64,000 nt of DNA from CAZEAP01 sp964510315 (GCA_964510315.1 CAZEAP010000002.1:1-64000); one strand, 5' to 3'. Counted from the stretch's first letter, positions 49,549 to 60,300 are shown. Made by a program: numbers and translations. Notes: generated by a model not told the origin, from the letters alone.

Positions 49549-51447
49549 ATGGCTAAAGCGATTTGGGCTATGGATTTCGGGGCCTGGAGCCTGAAGGTCG
49601 TGCGGGCCGTCTACGACAAGAAAGAAGAGACTATCACCGTAGAGATGGCCGACGAGATCCGCTACGGAGAACTTCCCTGCGGCTATGATGCCAGCCCTCT
49701 GGATAAACACCGGGAGAGCGCCCGTGAGTTCAGCGATCGCTACGAGATAGGGGCCGGAGACAATCTGTGCGTCTCGGTCACCGGCAGCGAGGTCTTCAGC
49801 CGGTTTATCAAGCTGCCTCCCACCTTTGAGAAAATCGGCCAGATCATCCGGTATGAGGCCCGCCAGCAGATTCCCTTCGACATCGAGAGCGTGATCTGGG
49901 ACTGGCAGACCGTCAAGGAACAGGAACAGATCGAGGAAGGGGAGGAGGTCGAAGTCGGCCTCTTCGCCCTGAAGAGGGAGCGCGCTGACGAGCTGATGGA
50001 GGTGCTGGAGCCCTGGCGCAACAACCTGCGCGTCATCCAGGACGCGCCGCTGGCCGTCTACAACCTGTTGGAATACGAACAAAGGGTCGAGCAGCCTCTT
50101 GTGGTACTGGACCTCGGAGCCGCCACCACCGACGTTCTGGTGCTGAATCCGCCCCGATTCTGGGTCCGCTCGCTGCTGGTTGCCGGCAACGACCTGACCA
50201 ACGCCCTCGTAGAGCGGTTCGGCGTCTCGGTGGAAGAGGGCGAACAGATCAAGCGCCGGGCAGCTCAGAGCGAGCACTATGACCAGATCATGACTATCGT
50301 GAACCCGGTCTTTGACGAGATCGCCAAAGAGATACAGCGCAGTCTTGGCTATTACAAAAGCCTGGCCCGAGAGGTCAAGTTCGAAAGAATCCTGCTGCTG
50401 GGCAGCACGATGCGGATGGCCGGCGTGCAGCGTTCGCTCGCCCGGCGGCTGCAATACGACGTGGACACGCTCAGCGAGCTGAAGCGAATTCAGGTGGCCG
50501 ATTCGGCCGAGGGCCTTCAGGAAGCCATGTCCGGGTTCGGCGCCTGCCTGGGCCTGGTCGTGCAGGGGGCCGACCAGGCACGCATCAAGATCAACCTGGT
50601 GCCGGAGAAGATCGCGCTCGCCGGTGCCGTCTCGGAGAAGAAGCCCTGGCTGCTGGCCGGAGTAGCCGGCCTGCTGCTGGCGGCCATCCTGCTGATCCTC
50701 GGCGAGCAACTCTACGCCCGGGAAATTCAGAACGTCAACCAGCGGTTTGACTGGAGGCTGGTAGAGAAGCTTCAGGAGCTGCAGGACCGCTACCAGTCCC
50801 AGACTCAGGAAGTCCAGAAGCTGAAGAACCTGGCCATTGTGAAACTCGCCCAGCCCGGCGTGGACCCGGATGTCCACCTGGACGTGCTGGAAGTTCTCAG
50901 CAGCACCCTTCCTCGGGATGTTTACCTGGACAGCATGAGTCTCCGCTGGCAGGAACCGGATCAACTGACCAACCTGGTCGCGGCGGCCCAAGGCGGCAAG
51001 GAGGAAGAGAAGCCCGAGGCCGCCCGGAGTGGTTCCGCAGAACTGAGCGCACTGATGGAAAGCCGACGGGGCACCGGCCGGTCGGCCGCCGGCGTGCCGG
51101 CACCGAAAGCCAGGGCGGCCGCCGCCGGCTTTGCCACGGGGGACGTTGAGCCCGTGCTCAGCGCCGAGTCCAAGCTGGTCTTGTTCTTCGCGGCAGAGTC
51201 CCGGGTCGTCCGCAAAGGAGAGGAGTTCATCCGAAAACGGGTGATCGAAGCGCTCGAGCAGGCCAAATTCCCCGGAGAGAACCGAACCGCCTTCGAGGAA
51301 GTCCACCTTGTCGGAGGCCTGCGGGACGTCTGGCGGAACCCGCTCACCGGCGAAGAGGCGGCGGCAGGAAGCGTGGGCGCCGAGCACTTCGTGGCTTTCA
51401 ATGCCCTTGCCGTGGTGAACGCCGCCCCCGAGGGCCAAGAGAAGTAA
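49549..51447 (+). CDS. pilM: PilM-PilN fusion protein of a type IV pilus/secretion-like complex
   Basis: A 632-residue protein. Residues 1 to about 345 form an actin-like PilM domain (AMDFGAWSLKVV, YEARQQIPFDIESVIWDW, VLDLGAATTDVLVL, LGSTMRMAGVQRSLARRL). It continues directly into IKINLVPEKIAL, the sequence with which PilN proteins begin, then a TM helix (about 365-390) and a PilN-like coiled coil and periplasmic domain. So the cytoplasmic ATPase-like adaptor and its membrane partner, normally separate and joined by the PilN INLLP peptide, are one chain here. AAGGAGG fixes the ATG at 49549. It heads the six-gene operon. Confidence 0.87.
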   Translation: MAKAIWAMDFGAWSLKVVRAVYDKKEETITVEMADEIRYGELPCGYDASPLDKHRESAREFSDRYEIGAGDNLCVSVTGSEVFSRFIKLPPTFEKIGQIIRYEARQQIPFDIESVIWDWQTVKEQEQIEEGEEVEVGLFALKRERADELMEVLEPWRNNLRVIQDAPLAVYNLLEYEQRVEQPLVVLDLGAATTDVLVLNPPRFWVRSLLVAGNDLTNALVERFGVSVEEGEQIKRRAAQSEHYDQIMTIVNPVFDEIAKEIQRSLGYYKSLAREVKFERILLLGSTMRMAGVQRSLARRLQYDVDTLSELKRIQVADSAEGLQEAMSGFGACLGLVVQGADQARIKINLVPEKIALAGAVSEKKPWLLAGVAGLLLAAILLILGEQLYAREIQNVNQRFDWRLVEKLQELQDRYQSQTQEVQKLKNLAIVKLAQPGVDPDVHLDVLEVLSSTLPRDVYLDSMSLRWQEPDQLTNLVAAAQGGKEEEKPEAARSGSAELSALMESRRGTGRSAAGVPAPKARAAAAGFATGDVEPVLSAESKLVLFFAAESRVVRKGEEFIRKRVIEALEQAKFPGENRTAFEEVHLVGGLRDVWRNPLTGEEAAAGSVGAEHFVAFNALAVVNAAPEGQEK

Positions 51448-51496
51448 CAATGGCCGGGACCGCCGAACCGGTCAGTGGTCATGACGGAGAGGAAGC

Positions 51497-52591
51497 ATGA
51501 ATTTTCTGAGAAGAAACAGATTCTGGGTCGCACTCGCATTGCTTCTCATAGTGTCCGGATTGGCCTTCGGCGCCTATGCAAAGATGCGAGCAGCCAATAC
51601 GGAGAGGGCCGACGAGATCGCGGGCCGGCAGAAGGAACTCGCCAAATACGCCGAGGGCGGCCAGATCGTCAGCGAAGAGTGGATAGATCAGGCCAGAAAG
51701 CGCCAGGGGGTATGGAAGGAAGAAATCAAGCAGACCCGGCAACTGCTGATGAGCCAGGACGACCTCGTCGAGCAATACTTCCGTGACCCGGATCACCCCG
51801 AGAGCCGCGAACCCCTGGACTCCGGCATATGGAAGCTTGTTTACCAGGAGAAGATGCATGCGCTCACACAGAAGGTGCAGTCCTCCTTCCCGGTGGTCGG
51901 CAAAGCCCCCCTGATCAAAAAAGAATACGGTCAGGAATGGCTGGAAGAGGAGATTATGCGGGCCGGCGAGAAACAGTTCTGGATACAGAAATACCTGGTG
52001 GATGCCCTGGCTGCACTTAACGAGAAGCAGGGGGAGCCGGTGGTCGAGGTGTTCGGCGGTTTCCAGTTCCTTCAGCAGCCGGAGCGTCTGCTCCATCCGG
52101 CCCATCAGCGGCTCTTTCGTCCTATCCCGTTCCGAGTGCGTATCGCCACCACGTTCCCGGATGTCCCTCGTGTGATCCACGCACTCCGGGAGCACAAGGC
52201 AAACTTCCGGGTGACCGGCTTTGAGGTGGTCCGTTCTTCGCTGGCCGGGGAAAGAGAAAGGGCGAAAAAAACGACTGCCGGGCCCCCGCCTGAGCTGACG
52301 CAACCGGAAACGCAACCGGCCGAAACGGAGGAAAAGAAGGAGCAAGAAGGTCCGCCCCGCGGCGCGCTCATGTCACCCGACGTGCCCGAGAGCGTGCGAC
52401 AGGCCCTCCAGCGGCTCGGTGTCGGCCCGGGCGGACCTACCGGCGCAGTTCCGGGCGCAGGTCCCGGCGAACGACAGGCGCCTGAGAAGCCGCAGGAGAT
52501 TGAGGTGGAGAAACCGAAGAAGAAGCAACTTCCGGCGAACCTGGTCGACATTACCATTCATGGCTACGTGGCTGACTTCGCCGGCGGATGA
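51497..52591 (+). CDS. pilO: PilO-like inner-membrane protein
   Basis: A 364-residue bitopic protein: TM helix at about 8-27 (FWVALALLLIVSGLAFGAYA), a charged coiled-coil stretch, then a ferredoxin-like region including PFRVRIATTFPDVPRVIHAL and FRVTGFEVV. It ends in a Pro/Glu-rich linker and a short C-terminal strand block (ANLVDITIHGYVADF). Topology and position after PilM-PilN match PilO, the third member of the alignment complex, though the middle is larger than in typical PilO. AGAGGAAG precedes the ATG. Confidence 0.68.
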   Translation: MNFLRRNRFWVALALLLIVSGLAFGAYAKMRAANTERADEIAGRQKELAKYAEGGQIVSEEWIDQARKRQGVWKEEIKQTRQLLMSQDDLVEQYFRDPDHPESREPLDSGIWKLVYQEKMHALTQKVQSSFPVVGKAPLIKKEYGQEWLEEEIMRAGEKQFWIQKYLVDALAALNEKQGEPVVEVFGGFQFLQQPERLLHPAHQRLFRPIPFRVRIATTFPDVPRVIHALREHKANFRVTGFEVVRSSLAGERERAKKTTAGPPPELTQPETQPAETEEKKEQEGPPRGALMSPDVPESVRQALQRLGVGPGGPTGAVPGAGPGERQAPEKPQEIEVEKPKKKQLPANLVDITIHGYVADFAGG

Positions 52592-52657
52592 TTCTTGGGA
52601 GCCCGTCTGGGTCTCCGGCCCGTTCAGCTGCCAAAGGCTGCATCCAGGAGCAAGGAG

Positions 52658-54067
52658 ATGATGCCAGCATCGATCAAGGGTATGGCGTTCCGCTACTTCG
52701 ACAAGGTGCTTTGCGGGCTGGTAGGACTGGCCCTCGCATTCTGCATCTTCTATGCGGTCAGGCGAAACGCCAGGCTTTCGGCCCGCATTGACCCGCAACA
52801 AATTACCCAACTCGTCCAAAAACTGGAGCAGCGACAGGCCGAGCCGCCGCCGGAGGTGGAAGAGCCGGAACTGCGCGGCAAAATCGCGCAGAGATTCCAG
52901 GTTGAGCGGACGCCCAAGCCCCTGCGCGACATCATGCTCCCGCCCTTGCCCGTGGTCTACAGTCCAGAGTCTGTAGGTCGCAGCATGAAGTTCGTGCTCG
53001 AATTCAATGCTCCCCTGGCCCCCGGCAGCATCGACGTGGAGGGCAAGAATTACCTGCTGGAAGTGCTCGAGCACCCGTTCCAGGGCGATTACGGCAGAGT
53101 GCAGGTGAGGAGCAGCAAAAGCTGGGAAGGGCGGGCCAGCGTGGTGGGGGTCTCGGGGGAGATCAAACATATCTACCCCGTGGTTATCAGCAAAGCGGTC
53201 GGCAAAACGCCCTATGCCCCGGAGGCAATACGTGTGCTCCGCAACAGGGAAGTTGTCAGGCTTGCCATCCGTCCCGACCAGCGCATCGAGTCCGAGAAGG
53301 TGAAGGTCCGCTACTACGAGGTTTGGCGACGTGACTGGAGCGAGCCCACGGGCGAATACGAACCCGTTGCCTGGATCGAACCGGAGGCGGCGGTGGCCGA
53401 GCGGGAGGGGGAGCCCGAGGCCGAACGAGAGCAGCCCTCGCCCACCCGCCCCGGAGCTGTCCCGGAAGGCCTCCTGCCCGAGGGGGTCCTGCGGACGCTC
53501 CGCCAGAGGGGAATGCAGCCCGGTGGACGTCCCGCTGCCGAGTCCGAGCGGCAAGAAGCCGCCCCGAAGAGAGTCACGCGCACACAGGCCGGGGAGTTCA
53601 GATGGACCGACGCCGGCGTCACCCCGGGCAGGAGGTACGGATACAAGGTTCGCATTGTCGGCAGGAATACTTACCCGACGAAGGGAGAGTTTGCCGGCCC
53701 GGTTACGGCCAAAGTCTGGCCCAACATGGACTTCAGGTTCACCCTTACCGGTGCCGACAGGGTCCGCTTCGAGATCGTCAAGCAGTTCGGAGGCACCTTC
53801 CGCAGCGAAAGCTTCTGGGTGGCCGTCGGGGAGCAGCTCGGCGGCGTCGAGAAGGACAGATCCACGGGCAAAACCCGGAACTACGCCACGGGATACACCC
53901 TCGTCGACTTCCATCCGGAGGCGGTTAATCCCGACACCGGCAACCGGGCCGCCCGGGTGGTTTATGCCGACGAGGAGGGCGTGCTCCACGAACTCTATCG
54001 CAATCAGTCGCGTTTCCCCGAGTTGTGGGACAGGGCCCGCGAGGCCCGTCTGCGCGCCATGCGCTGA
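52658..54067 (+). CDS. Inner-membrane anchored protein of the secretin operon
   Basis: A 469-residue protein with an N-terminal TM helix (about 17-35, LCGLVGLALAFCIFYAV) and a large periplasmic part. It includes a beta-rich segment with FEFRWTDAGVTPGRRYGYKVRIVGRN-like features recalling fibronectin type III folds, a Pro/Glu-rich linker, and a C-terminal domain ending FRFTLTGADRVRFEIV and YADEEGVLHELYRNQSRFPE. I do not recognise a family name. Its place between PilO-like and secretin genes is that of PilP or GspC, and it may play that connector role. Two adjacent ATGs (52658 and 52661) are possible. Confidence 0.65.
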   Translation: MMPASIKGMAFRYFDKVLCGLVGLALAFCIFYAVRRNARLSARIDPQQITQLVQKLEQRQAEPPPEVEEPELRGKIAQRFQVERTPKPLRDIMLPPLPVVYSPESVGRSMKFVLEFNAPLAPGSIDVEGKNYLLEVLEHPFQGDYGRVQVRSSKSWEGRASVVGVSGEIKHIYPVVISKAVGKTPYAPEAIRVLRNREVVRLAIRPDQRIESEKVKVRYYEVWRRDWSEPTGEYEPVAWIEPEAAVAEREGEPEAEREQPSPTRPGAVPEGLLPEGVLRTLRQRGMQPGGRPAAESERQEAAPKRVTRTQAGEFRWTDAGVTPGRRYGYKVRIVGRNTYPTKGEFAGPVTAKVWPNMDFRFTLTGADRVRFEIVKQFGGTFRSESFWVAVGEQLGGVEKDRSTGKTRNYATGYTLVDFHPEAVNPDTGNRAARVVYADEEGVLHELYRNQSRFPELWDRAREARLRAMR

Positions 54068-54209
54068 ATGCCGCACGGAAGGAGGTCCTCTCTGCCGGCC
54101 TCCCCACAGTATGAGGATCTATTCTGACGCCGAATCCTGCACATCATCTTTCGGCGACTCCCGGTGGGCGCCCAACCTGGCTAACTTGTTCCTCCTGAAG
54201 GCTCCTCAC

Positions 54210-57176
54210 ATGTCACGCGCCGCGGCCTTTTCAGCAGTGCTGGCGGCCGCCTGTCTGCTCCTCTGCAGCGGACACGGGTGTGCGCCGGTCCCGCCGAAAC
54301 CGCTCCCGTCCCCGCCCGAAAGCTCCTCATCGGCTGAGGCCCCCCGGGCAGTCCTCGACGCGGCCGAAAAGTTGTGCGAGCAGCAGAAGTGGGAAGAGGC
54401 AGCCGCGCGCCTCAGGGCGTTGCGGCCCGTGGGCACCACCGCGTACTCCGAGGAACAGAACCGGCGCTGCAAGAAGATCCTTCGGCGTATACATGCCGGA
54501 CTGGCCGAGCGGGGACGCCGCCGGGCGGAAAGCGAACATCGAGAGGCGCTCCAGTTGCTGGACTCGTTGCGCTCGCTGGTGGAACGGGGGAGCTACGGGG
54601 AGGCCATCGAGCCCCTCGCCGCACTGGCGGAACTCGGCGGGCGGCTGACCGCCGACCAGCGCGTCGACCTGATGCGGCTGCGCCGGCGGGTAGGGGAGGC
54701 CACCGGGCGCATGCCGGGGGCCTCCGAGGAGGAGAAACGTCACCTCGCTCGGCGACATCTTCGCTCGGGGCTGGGGGCGCTGAAGGGCGGCGATTACCCG
54801 GCGGCGGAACGGGAGCTGGCCATCGCCGCGCGACTCCAGTCCGCCCTGGGAGATGAACAGAATCGGCGTCTGCGGGACGCCCGCGCTGCCGTGGAGGCCA
54901 GGTTGGGCGGACTGCGCTCCACGTTGAAAGCCGCCCGGAACGCCTACCAAAGGGGAGACCTCCAGGAGGCCGCTGCCGGGTTCCGAAAGGTGCTCAACAG
55001 CCCGGTCTCGCCCGGGGAAAAGGACCGCCGGGAGGCCGAACGCCTGCTGGCCGAGGCCCAAGACCGCATGGTCCGGCGCGAGGCGGAAAGCCTGAAAGAA
55101 CGGCAAGATCGGGCTGCGGCGCTTCAGGCCCGGGCGGAGAAAGCCAGAAGTCTGCACGCACGGCTGGTCCGGCTCCTCGGGCAGTCGGATGAGGCCCTCC
55201 GCGATGGAGACCTCTCGCGAGCGCGCTCGCTGCTGAAAGAAGCCCGAGGGACGCTGGAGGAATCCGGCCTGCAAGAAGAGGCCGTCCTGGCGACTCAGAG
55301 CAGAAAAGTGGACCAGAAGCTGGCGGCGCTGGATCGACTGGCAGCAGAGAGGGAGCGCCGTCGCGCTGCGGAGAAAGAGGCTGAAGGGCTGCTCCAACAG
55401 GCCGGGAAACTGCTGGAATCCGACGTGGCCGAAGCGGAGAAGACGGCCGAACAGGCAAGACTGCTGGCCGAGAGACAGCAGGTCGGCCTCACCGACTCCG
55501 GCCTCCGGACCTACCGCCGAATCCAGCGGGTGATTCGCGCCCGCTACGGCCCGCTCCGCCGGTGGGCCCGCAGCTATGCGACACATCTGTTTGAGCTGGC
55601 TGAATGCTACCGGCAGAGAGGGGAGCACGGTCGGGCGGCGGAGGTGCTCTCGTTTCTTCGGGATAGCGATCCCGCCGTGCTTGCGGAAGGCATTCGGGCC
55701 AGGGCCGATGCGGCCGTCGAGCAGGCGGGGGCACGGCAACAGCAACAGATGAAGCGGGCAAGAGAGCTGAGCGACGAATACGAGGGGGCCAGGCAGGAGC
55801 TGGCTGGCCGGCGGTTCCGTGCGGCGCTGGACGCGCGAGAGGAACTGCTGGAGGCACTGGAGGAGGCGGAGCTGGCCGGCCGCGCGTTGAGGGAGGTGCG
55901 GGAGGCCGACCTCCGGTTTCTGACGGAGGACTTCGGTAACACCCTGGCCGGGGCGCGACCGGATTATCCCCGCCTGGGCCGGTGGGGCCTGAAACAGGCC
56001 CGGCGTCGAATCGCCTCCTTCATGGCCGAATTCTACCAGGCCAGGAACGCACCCGATCTGGCCGAGCCCTACCTTCAGAGGGTTGCAGAGCAGGGCGGAC
56101 CGGCCGGTGCCCGGGCGCGGGAGGAGCTGAAGACGCTGCAGCACCAGAAGGAACGCGCCGAACGCCGGCGCGTCCTCGCCGTCAAGCAGGAGGTCGAAGA
56201 AGTTTACAGACTGTCTGAGAAGCTCCACGGTCTGGTCCTGGATGGCGAGCTGGAGGAGTCCCGGAAGGTGGAGCGGCAGGTTGCGGCCGCCCGCCTCAGG
56301 CTTCAGGCCGAGAAGGCCGAGCTGGCATACGAGCGAGGCGCTTACCGGGAGGCCAACCGGATGCTGGAGGAAGCTCCCGCCGACGCCGTCCCTCCGGAGC
56401 TGGTCGAAGATATCTGCGAACCCGTCCGGGCCCACATCGAACGTGCTGCAGCGGCATCGCGTGAGTTGGAGGCAGCCGAGGATGCGTTCGCTGAGGCAGA
56501 CTTTGCTGAAGCGGCCGGACTGCTGGCGGCGGTGCAGAAGAGGGAACCCCTGCCCCGGGACCTGAAGGTACAGATGGAGATACTGGCCGTTGAGCTGGAA
56601 CCGATCCGGCAGGCCGGGGCCCGGTACGCGGAACTGCGCACGCTGCACGAGCGCGCCCTGGAAGCGGCAAAGGCGCGCCTGGAAGAGCTTAAACGGCGGG
56701 AACGGGCGTGGGACCGCTACGCCGCCGGCGTGGAAGCCCTGCTGAAGGACCCGTTCGGCGGCGGCGAGGAGAAGCTCCGCAGTGCGGTGAGTGGCGAGGT
56801 TCACCTGGAGGCGGTTGAAATCCAGAGGGCGCGCGCTATGCTGGGGGACGTGGAGGAAATCAGGAAACCGGCGGTGGAAGAAGCTGAGAAGTTTCTCGCC
56901 CGTGCGGAGCGGCATTGTTCCAACGGAGCCTATGGCGAGGCCGCTGCCGAGCTGAAGGTGTTGCGCAAGCTGCCCGGGTATCGGGCCGACGCCGCCCTCA
57001 GGGAGAGGGCGAACGCGGTGAAGGAGCAGGTCCGGGCGAGCGAGCAGGCGGCCCGCAGGCTGTACGAGCGGGCCGTTCAGGCACGCGGGGAGGGCCGGGT
57101 GGAGGATGTGCGCCGGCTGTTGAAGGAACTGAAGCAGCGCTACAGCGGCACGGAGGTCTACCGGAGCGGGCGCTGA
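54210..57176 (+). CDS. Very long helical TPR/coiled-coil lipoprotein
   Basis: A 988-residue exported protein. The start at 54210 gives a signal sequence (MSRAAAFSAVLAAACLLLC) with possible lipobox cysteines at about 15, 19 or 24. Nearly all of the rest is alpha-helical, with many TPR-like units of the form LKGGDYPAAERELAIAARLQ and coiled-coil stretches rich in R, E, A and L. It would form a long periplasmic rod or scaffold. Longer readings from 53331 overlap the preceding gene out of frame and are rejected. It lies between the inner-membrane components and the secretin and may bridge them; this is inference. Confidence 0.68.
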   Translation: MSRAAAFSAVLAAACLLLCSGHGCAPVPPKPLPSPPESSSSAEAPRAVLDAAEKLCEQQKWEEAAARLRALRPVGTTAYSEEQNRRCKKILRRIHAGLAERGRRRAESEHREALQLLDSLRSLVERGSYGEAIEPLAALAELGGRLTADQRVDLMRLRRRVGEATGRMPGASEEEKRHLARRHLRSGLGALKGGDYPAAERELAIAARLQSALGDEQNRRLRDARAAVEARLGGLRSTLKAARNAYQRGDLQEAAAGFRKVLNSPVSPGEKDRREAERLLAEAQDRMVRREAESLKERQDRAAALQARAEKARSLHARLVRLLGQSDEALRDGDLSRARSLLKEARGTLEESGLQEEAVLATQSRKVDQKLAALDRLAAERERRRAAEKEAEGLLQQAGKLLESDVAEAEKTAEQARLLAERQQVGLTDSGLRTYRRIQRVIRARYGPLRRWARSYATHLFELAECYRQRGEHGRAAEVLSFLRDSDPAVLAEGIRARADAAVEQAGARQQQQMKRARELSDEYEGARQELAGRRFRAALDAREELLEALEEAELAGRALREVREADLRFLTEDFGNTLAGARPDYPRLGRWGLKQARRRIASFMAEFYQARNAPDLAEPYLQRVAEQGGPAGARAREELKTLQHQKERAERRRVLAVKQEVEEVYRLSEKLHGLVLDGELEESRKVERQVAAARLRLQAEKAELAYERGAYREANRMLEEAPADAVPPELVEDICEPVRAHIERAAAASRELEAAEDAFAEADFAEAAGLLAAVQKREPLPRDLKVQMEILAVELEPIRQAGARYAELRTLHERALEAAKARLEELKRRERAWDRYAAGVEALLKDPFGGGEEKLRSAVSGEVHLEAVEIQRARAMLGDVEEIRKPAVEEAEKFLARAERHCSNGAYGEAAAELKVLRKLPGYRADAALRERANAVKEQVRASEQAARRLYERAVQARGEGRVEDVRRLLKELKQRYSGTEVYRSGR

Positions 57177-57212
57177 ATTGAGAAGGGGCACGGGTTTTCG
57201 TCCAGGATTTCC

Positions 57213-57241
57213 TTGACAAACGGGTCAGTTTATCGGTTAAT
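57213..57241 (+). promoter_or_regulatory. Internal promoter before the secretin gene
   Basis: A perfect TTGACA (57213-57218), a 17-bp spacer and GTTAAT (57236-57241) give a secondary promoter about 108 bp before the secretin ATG, allowing extra expression of the outer-membrane ring. Confidence 0.65.
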
Positions 57242-57348
57242 ACTGGCCAGCAGCATCGAGCAGTGTGGAATAAAGCTGGGAGCTTCGGCATTGGTGGGGC
57301 GCGGAACTCCCGTTTCCAGCGACAGAGAGTAACTACCGGAGGCCGACG

Positions 57349-60300
57349 ATGTTGAAGAAGATAGCTCTGATATCGGTGAGTGTGTTGGGCCTGGTCGGGA
57401 TGGCTTCGCTTGGTTACTGCGCGGAGGCGGTCGAGAAGGAGGAAGCGCCCAGTATCGAGGAACTCGAGGAGTACGCCGCCACCGCAGAAGAAGAACCCGT
57501 CAACGTGGAGGCGAGAGTGGAAGAAGCCGCCGCCCTCCTGGAGGCGGGCAAACCCCTTGCCGCCCAGACTGTGCTTCAGGAACTCGACCCGGAGCAACTG
57601 ACCGATCAGCAGGCTGCCCGCGTGGCGGAGCTGTCGGAGAAGATCAGCCAGGCCGTCGCTGCGAAGGAAGGAGAGATCGCCGCCACAGTCAAAGAAGAAA
57701 TGCCTGATCAGCAGCAGAAAGCGCTCTCCCTGCAACAGCAACTACAGTTGAAGTGGAAAGTCCAGAAGCAGGCCAGGGAAACGCGCGCCGGGGAACTGGT
57801 CGACCAGGGCAGGTACCTGCTCTACTACGAGAACAAGCCCAAGAGGGCCTATGATCTGGCAAGGAAGGCCCTCCTTTTGGACCCGGCCAGCAAGGCCGCC
57901 ATCGACCTGAAGACGCTGGCGGGGCTGCAGGCCGGCATCCCTGCTGAAGAGCGGCGTTTCGAAGCCGACAAGATGTACCAGTTGCCCCGGGCAAGGGAGC
58001 AGAGCGCACACCAGGCCCTCGTGAACGCCCTGGCGAAGGCGCGGCAGCTCTATCAGAAAGGCAACTACCAGGAGGCGCTCGAACAGTTGCGCAGCGCGCG
58101 CCTGATCACCGAGTCCCTGGCTCCCTACATGGACGTGAGCAGCCAGCGCCACGAAGTGCAGCGCATGTTGGAGATGGTCCAGCAGGACTACGAGGAGCAC
58201 CAGCGCGAACTTGCCGGCCAGAGAAAGGCCGAGGCGGCCGAACGTGCCGAGAAGTGGGCGGAGAGGATCGCCGAGGAAGAGCGCAAGAAACGAGGACGAT
58301 GGATAGATGAGATCAATGAGCTGATCGAGCAGAGGGAGTTCGACGCCGCTCGGGGCATGCTGGAAGACCTCGAAGTGACCGATCCCAGTGACGAACTGGT
58401 TCCCCGACTCCGGCAGAGAGTCGCCCAGGCGCGCCACGATTACCTGATCGACAAAGCCAACGCCGCGCGCGAAAGGGGCGACCTCCAGCGCGATGTGTGG
58501 GAGTCCAACCGAGAGATCGTGCCTGAGCACCTCTTCAACTATCCCGACAAAAAATTCTGGCAGGAAGTTGTGGAGGAGCGGGACGGCGCCCTTTACCCCT
58601 CCATCCGGGCCAAGCGCGAAATGCCCGAAGAGGACCAGGCCGTCTATGATGCCCTCGACGAGGTTTATGAGTTCACCTTTGAGGACACACCCCTGCCGTT
58701 GGTTAAGGAGTACTTCGAGCAGGTAACGCCGGTGCCCTACCTGCTCTACCGCGGAGACCTGCCCCCGGATCAGGCTCCGGTTACCTTCGTGATGAAGACT
58801 ACTCTGCGTAATGCACTCAACCACATCACGGACCTGACCGACATGGCCTGGAAGGTTGAGGGCGGCATGATCAAGATCGGCGGGCCCGAGAGCCTGCGAG
58901 AGCTGGAAGCGCGGGTCTATCCCATTCGCGATCTGCTGCTCAGCTTCGAGGACGCCGGCCAGGCCGGAGAGGTCTCCGGTGCGGGTGTCGGCGGAGGCTT
59001 AGGCGGCGGAGGTGGGGGTGGAGGATTCGGCCCACAATTCGCCGGCGAGCCGGAAGATGCCCAACAGGAGGCCGCGCAGTTCGACGGCGAAATGGGCGGG
59101 GCAGGTGGCGCCGGCGCTGCCGGTGGCGGGGGGGGCCAGATACTGGCACAGCGGACTCAATTCCTGGTCAACGTGCTCAACAGCGTCTGCTCCGACGAAC
59201 CGTGGGTGAACTTCAGCATGGGCCTCGGTATGCAGCCCGGCGAAGGTGCAGGCGCCGGCGCGACCGGAGGCGGTTTTGGCGAAGCCGGCGGAGGCTTCGG
59301 AGGAGCCGGCGGCGGCTTCGGAGGAGCCGGCGGCGGACCGGCGGGCTTCGGCATGGGAGCCGCAGGCGCGGGAGCCGGGCAGGAAGGACTCGGCGCCATG
59401 GAGCTGGAACGCCAGCCCGGCTGGGGCCATCTGACATATGCTCCCGGCACGATCGTGATCTACGAAACGACCGACGTGCACTCCTGCATCGAGAACCTGT
59501 TGAAAGACCTCCGGACGACCATGAAAATCCAGGTCCACGTGGACCTGAGGATTCTGAGCGTCAGCACCAACTTCATGCGCGAGGTCGGGTTCCGGTGGGA
59601 TGATTTTATCCTGGACACCGAGGCCTTCGAGTCACCTTACGACCAGCTGAAAGGCTTCGGGATGTCAAGTCCGAATTGGGGCGGCTTCGGGCCCACCGTC
59701 ACGCCGCCGGTGTTCGACACGATATTCGTTCCCGAACCGGACGATCCCACCGAGGGTGAGTTTGAGGCGGTCATCTCGACCGAGAGACTGTGGCTGACTC
59801 ATCCCTGGGCGCCTGAGTGGGAAATAGACGAAGATACCGGGGTCATCGAGTGGGAGAAAACGATCCTGCCCACTACGGCGCCATTCATGGGCACCGGCAC
59901 CCCGTTCTTCGATCAGAGCAGCGGACTGAACCTGGACCTGGGCTGGGGCGGCGATACGATGAACTTGAGCGGCTTCTTCCGTCTGGCCCATCAGCGCGAC
60001 GCCGTCCGGACCCTCAGCGCCCCCCAGATCATGCTGGCCAACGGTCAGCAGGGCTACATCCTCAACAGCACCGCCCGGGACTACGTCTCGACCTTCAGTG
60101 TGGACGAGAACGTGCTGGTCCCCGAGATTGACACTGTCACCTCCGCCACGGGCCTGACCGTGCGGCCGGTTGCCAGCAGCGACCTGCGCTACGTCTTCCT
60201 GGAACTCCAGCCCTCGATCAGTGACGTCGATCTGAGCAACAGCGTCAGCTTCGAGACCTTTGTCGGCCAGCCCGGCGGCGGCGACGGAGGGGCCGCAGGA

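Noticed and set aside
53331..54209. Upstream extension of the helical lipoprotein gene
   Set aside because: It lies out of frame within the preceding gene. The signal sequence begins only at 54210.
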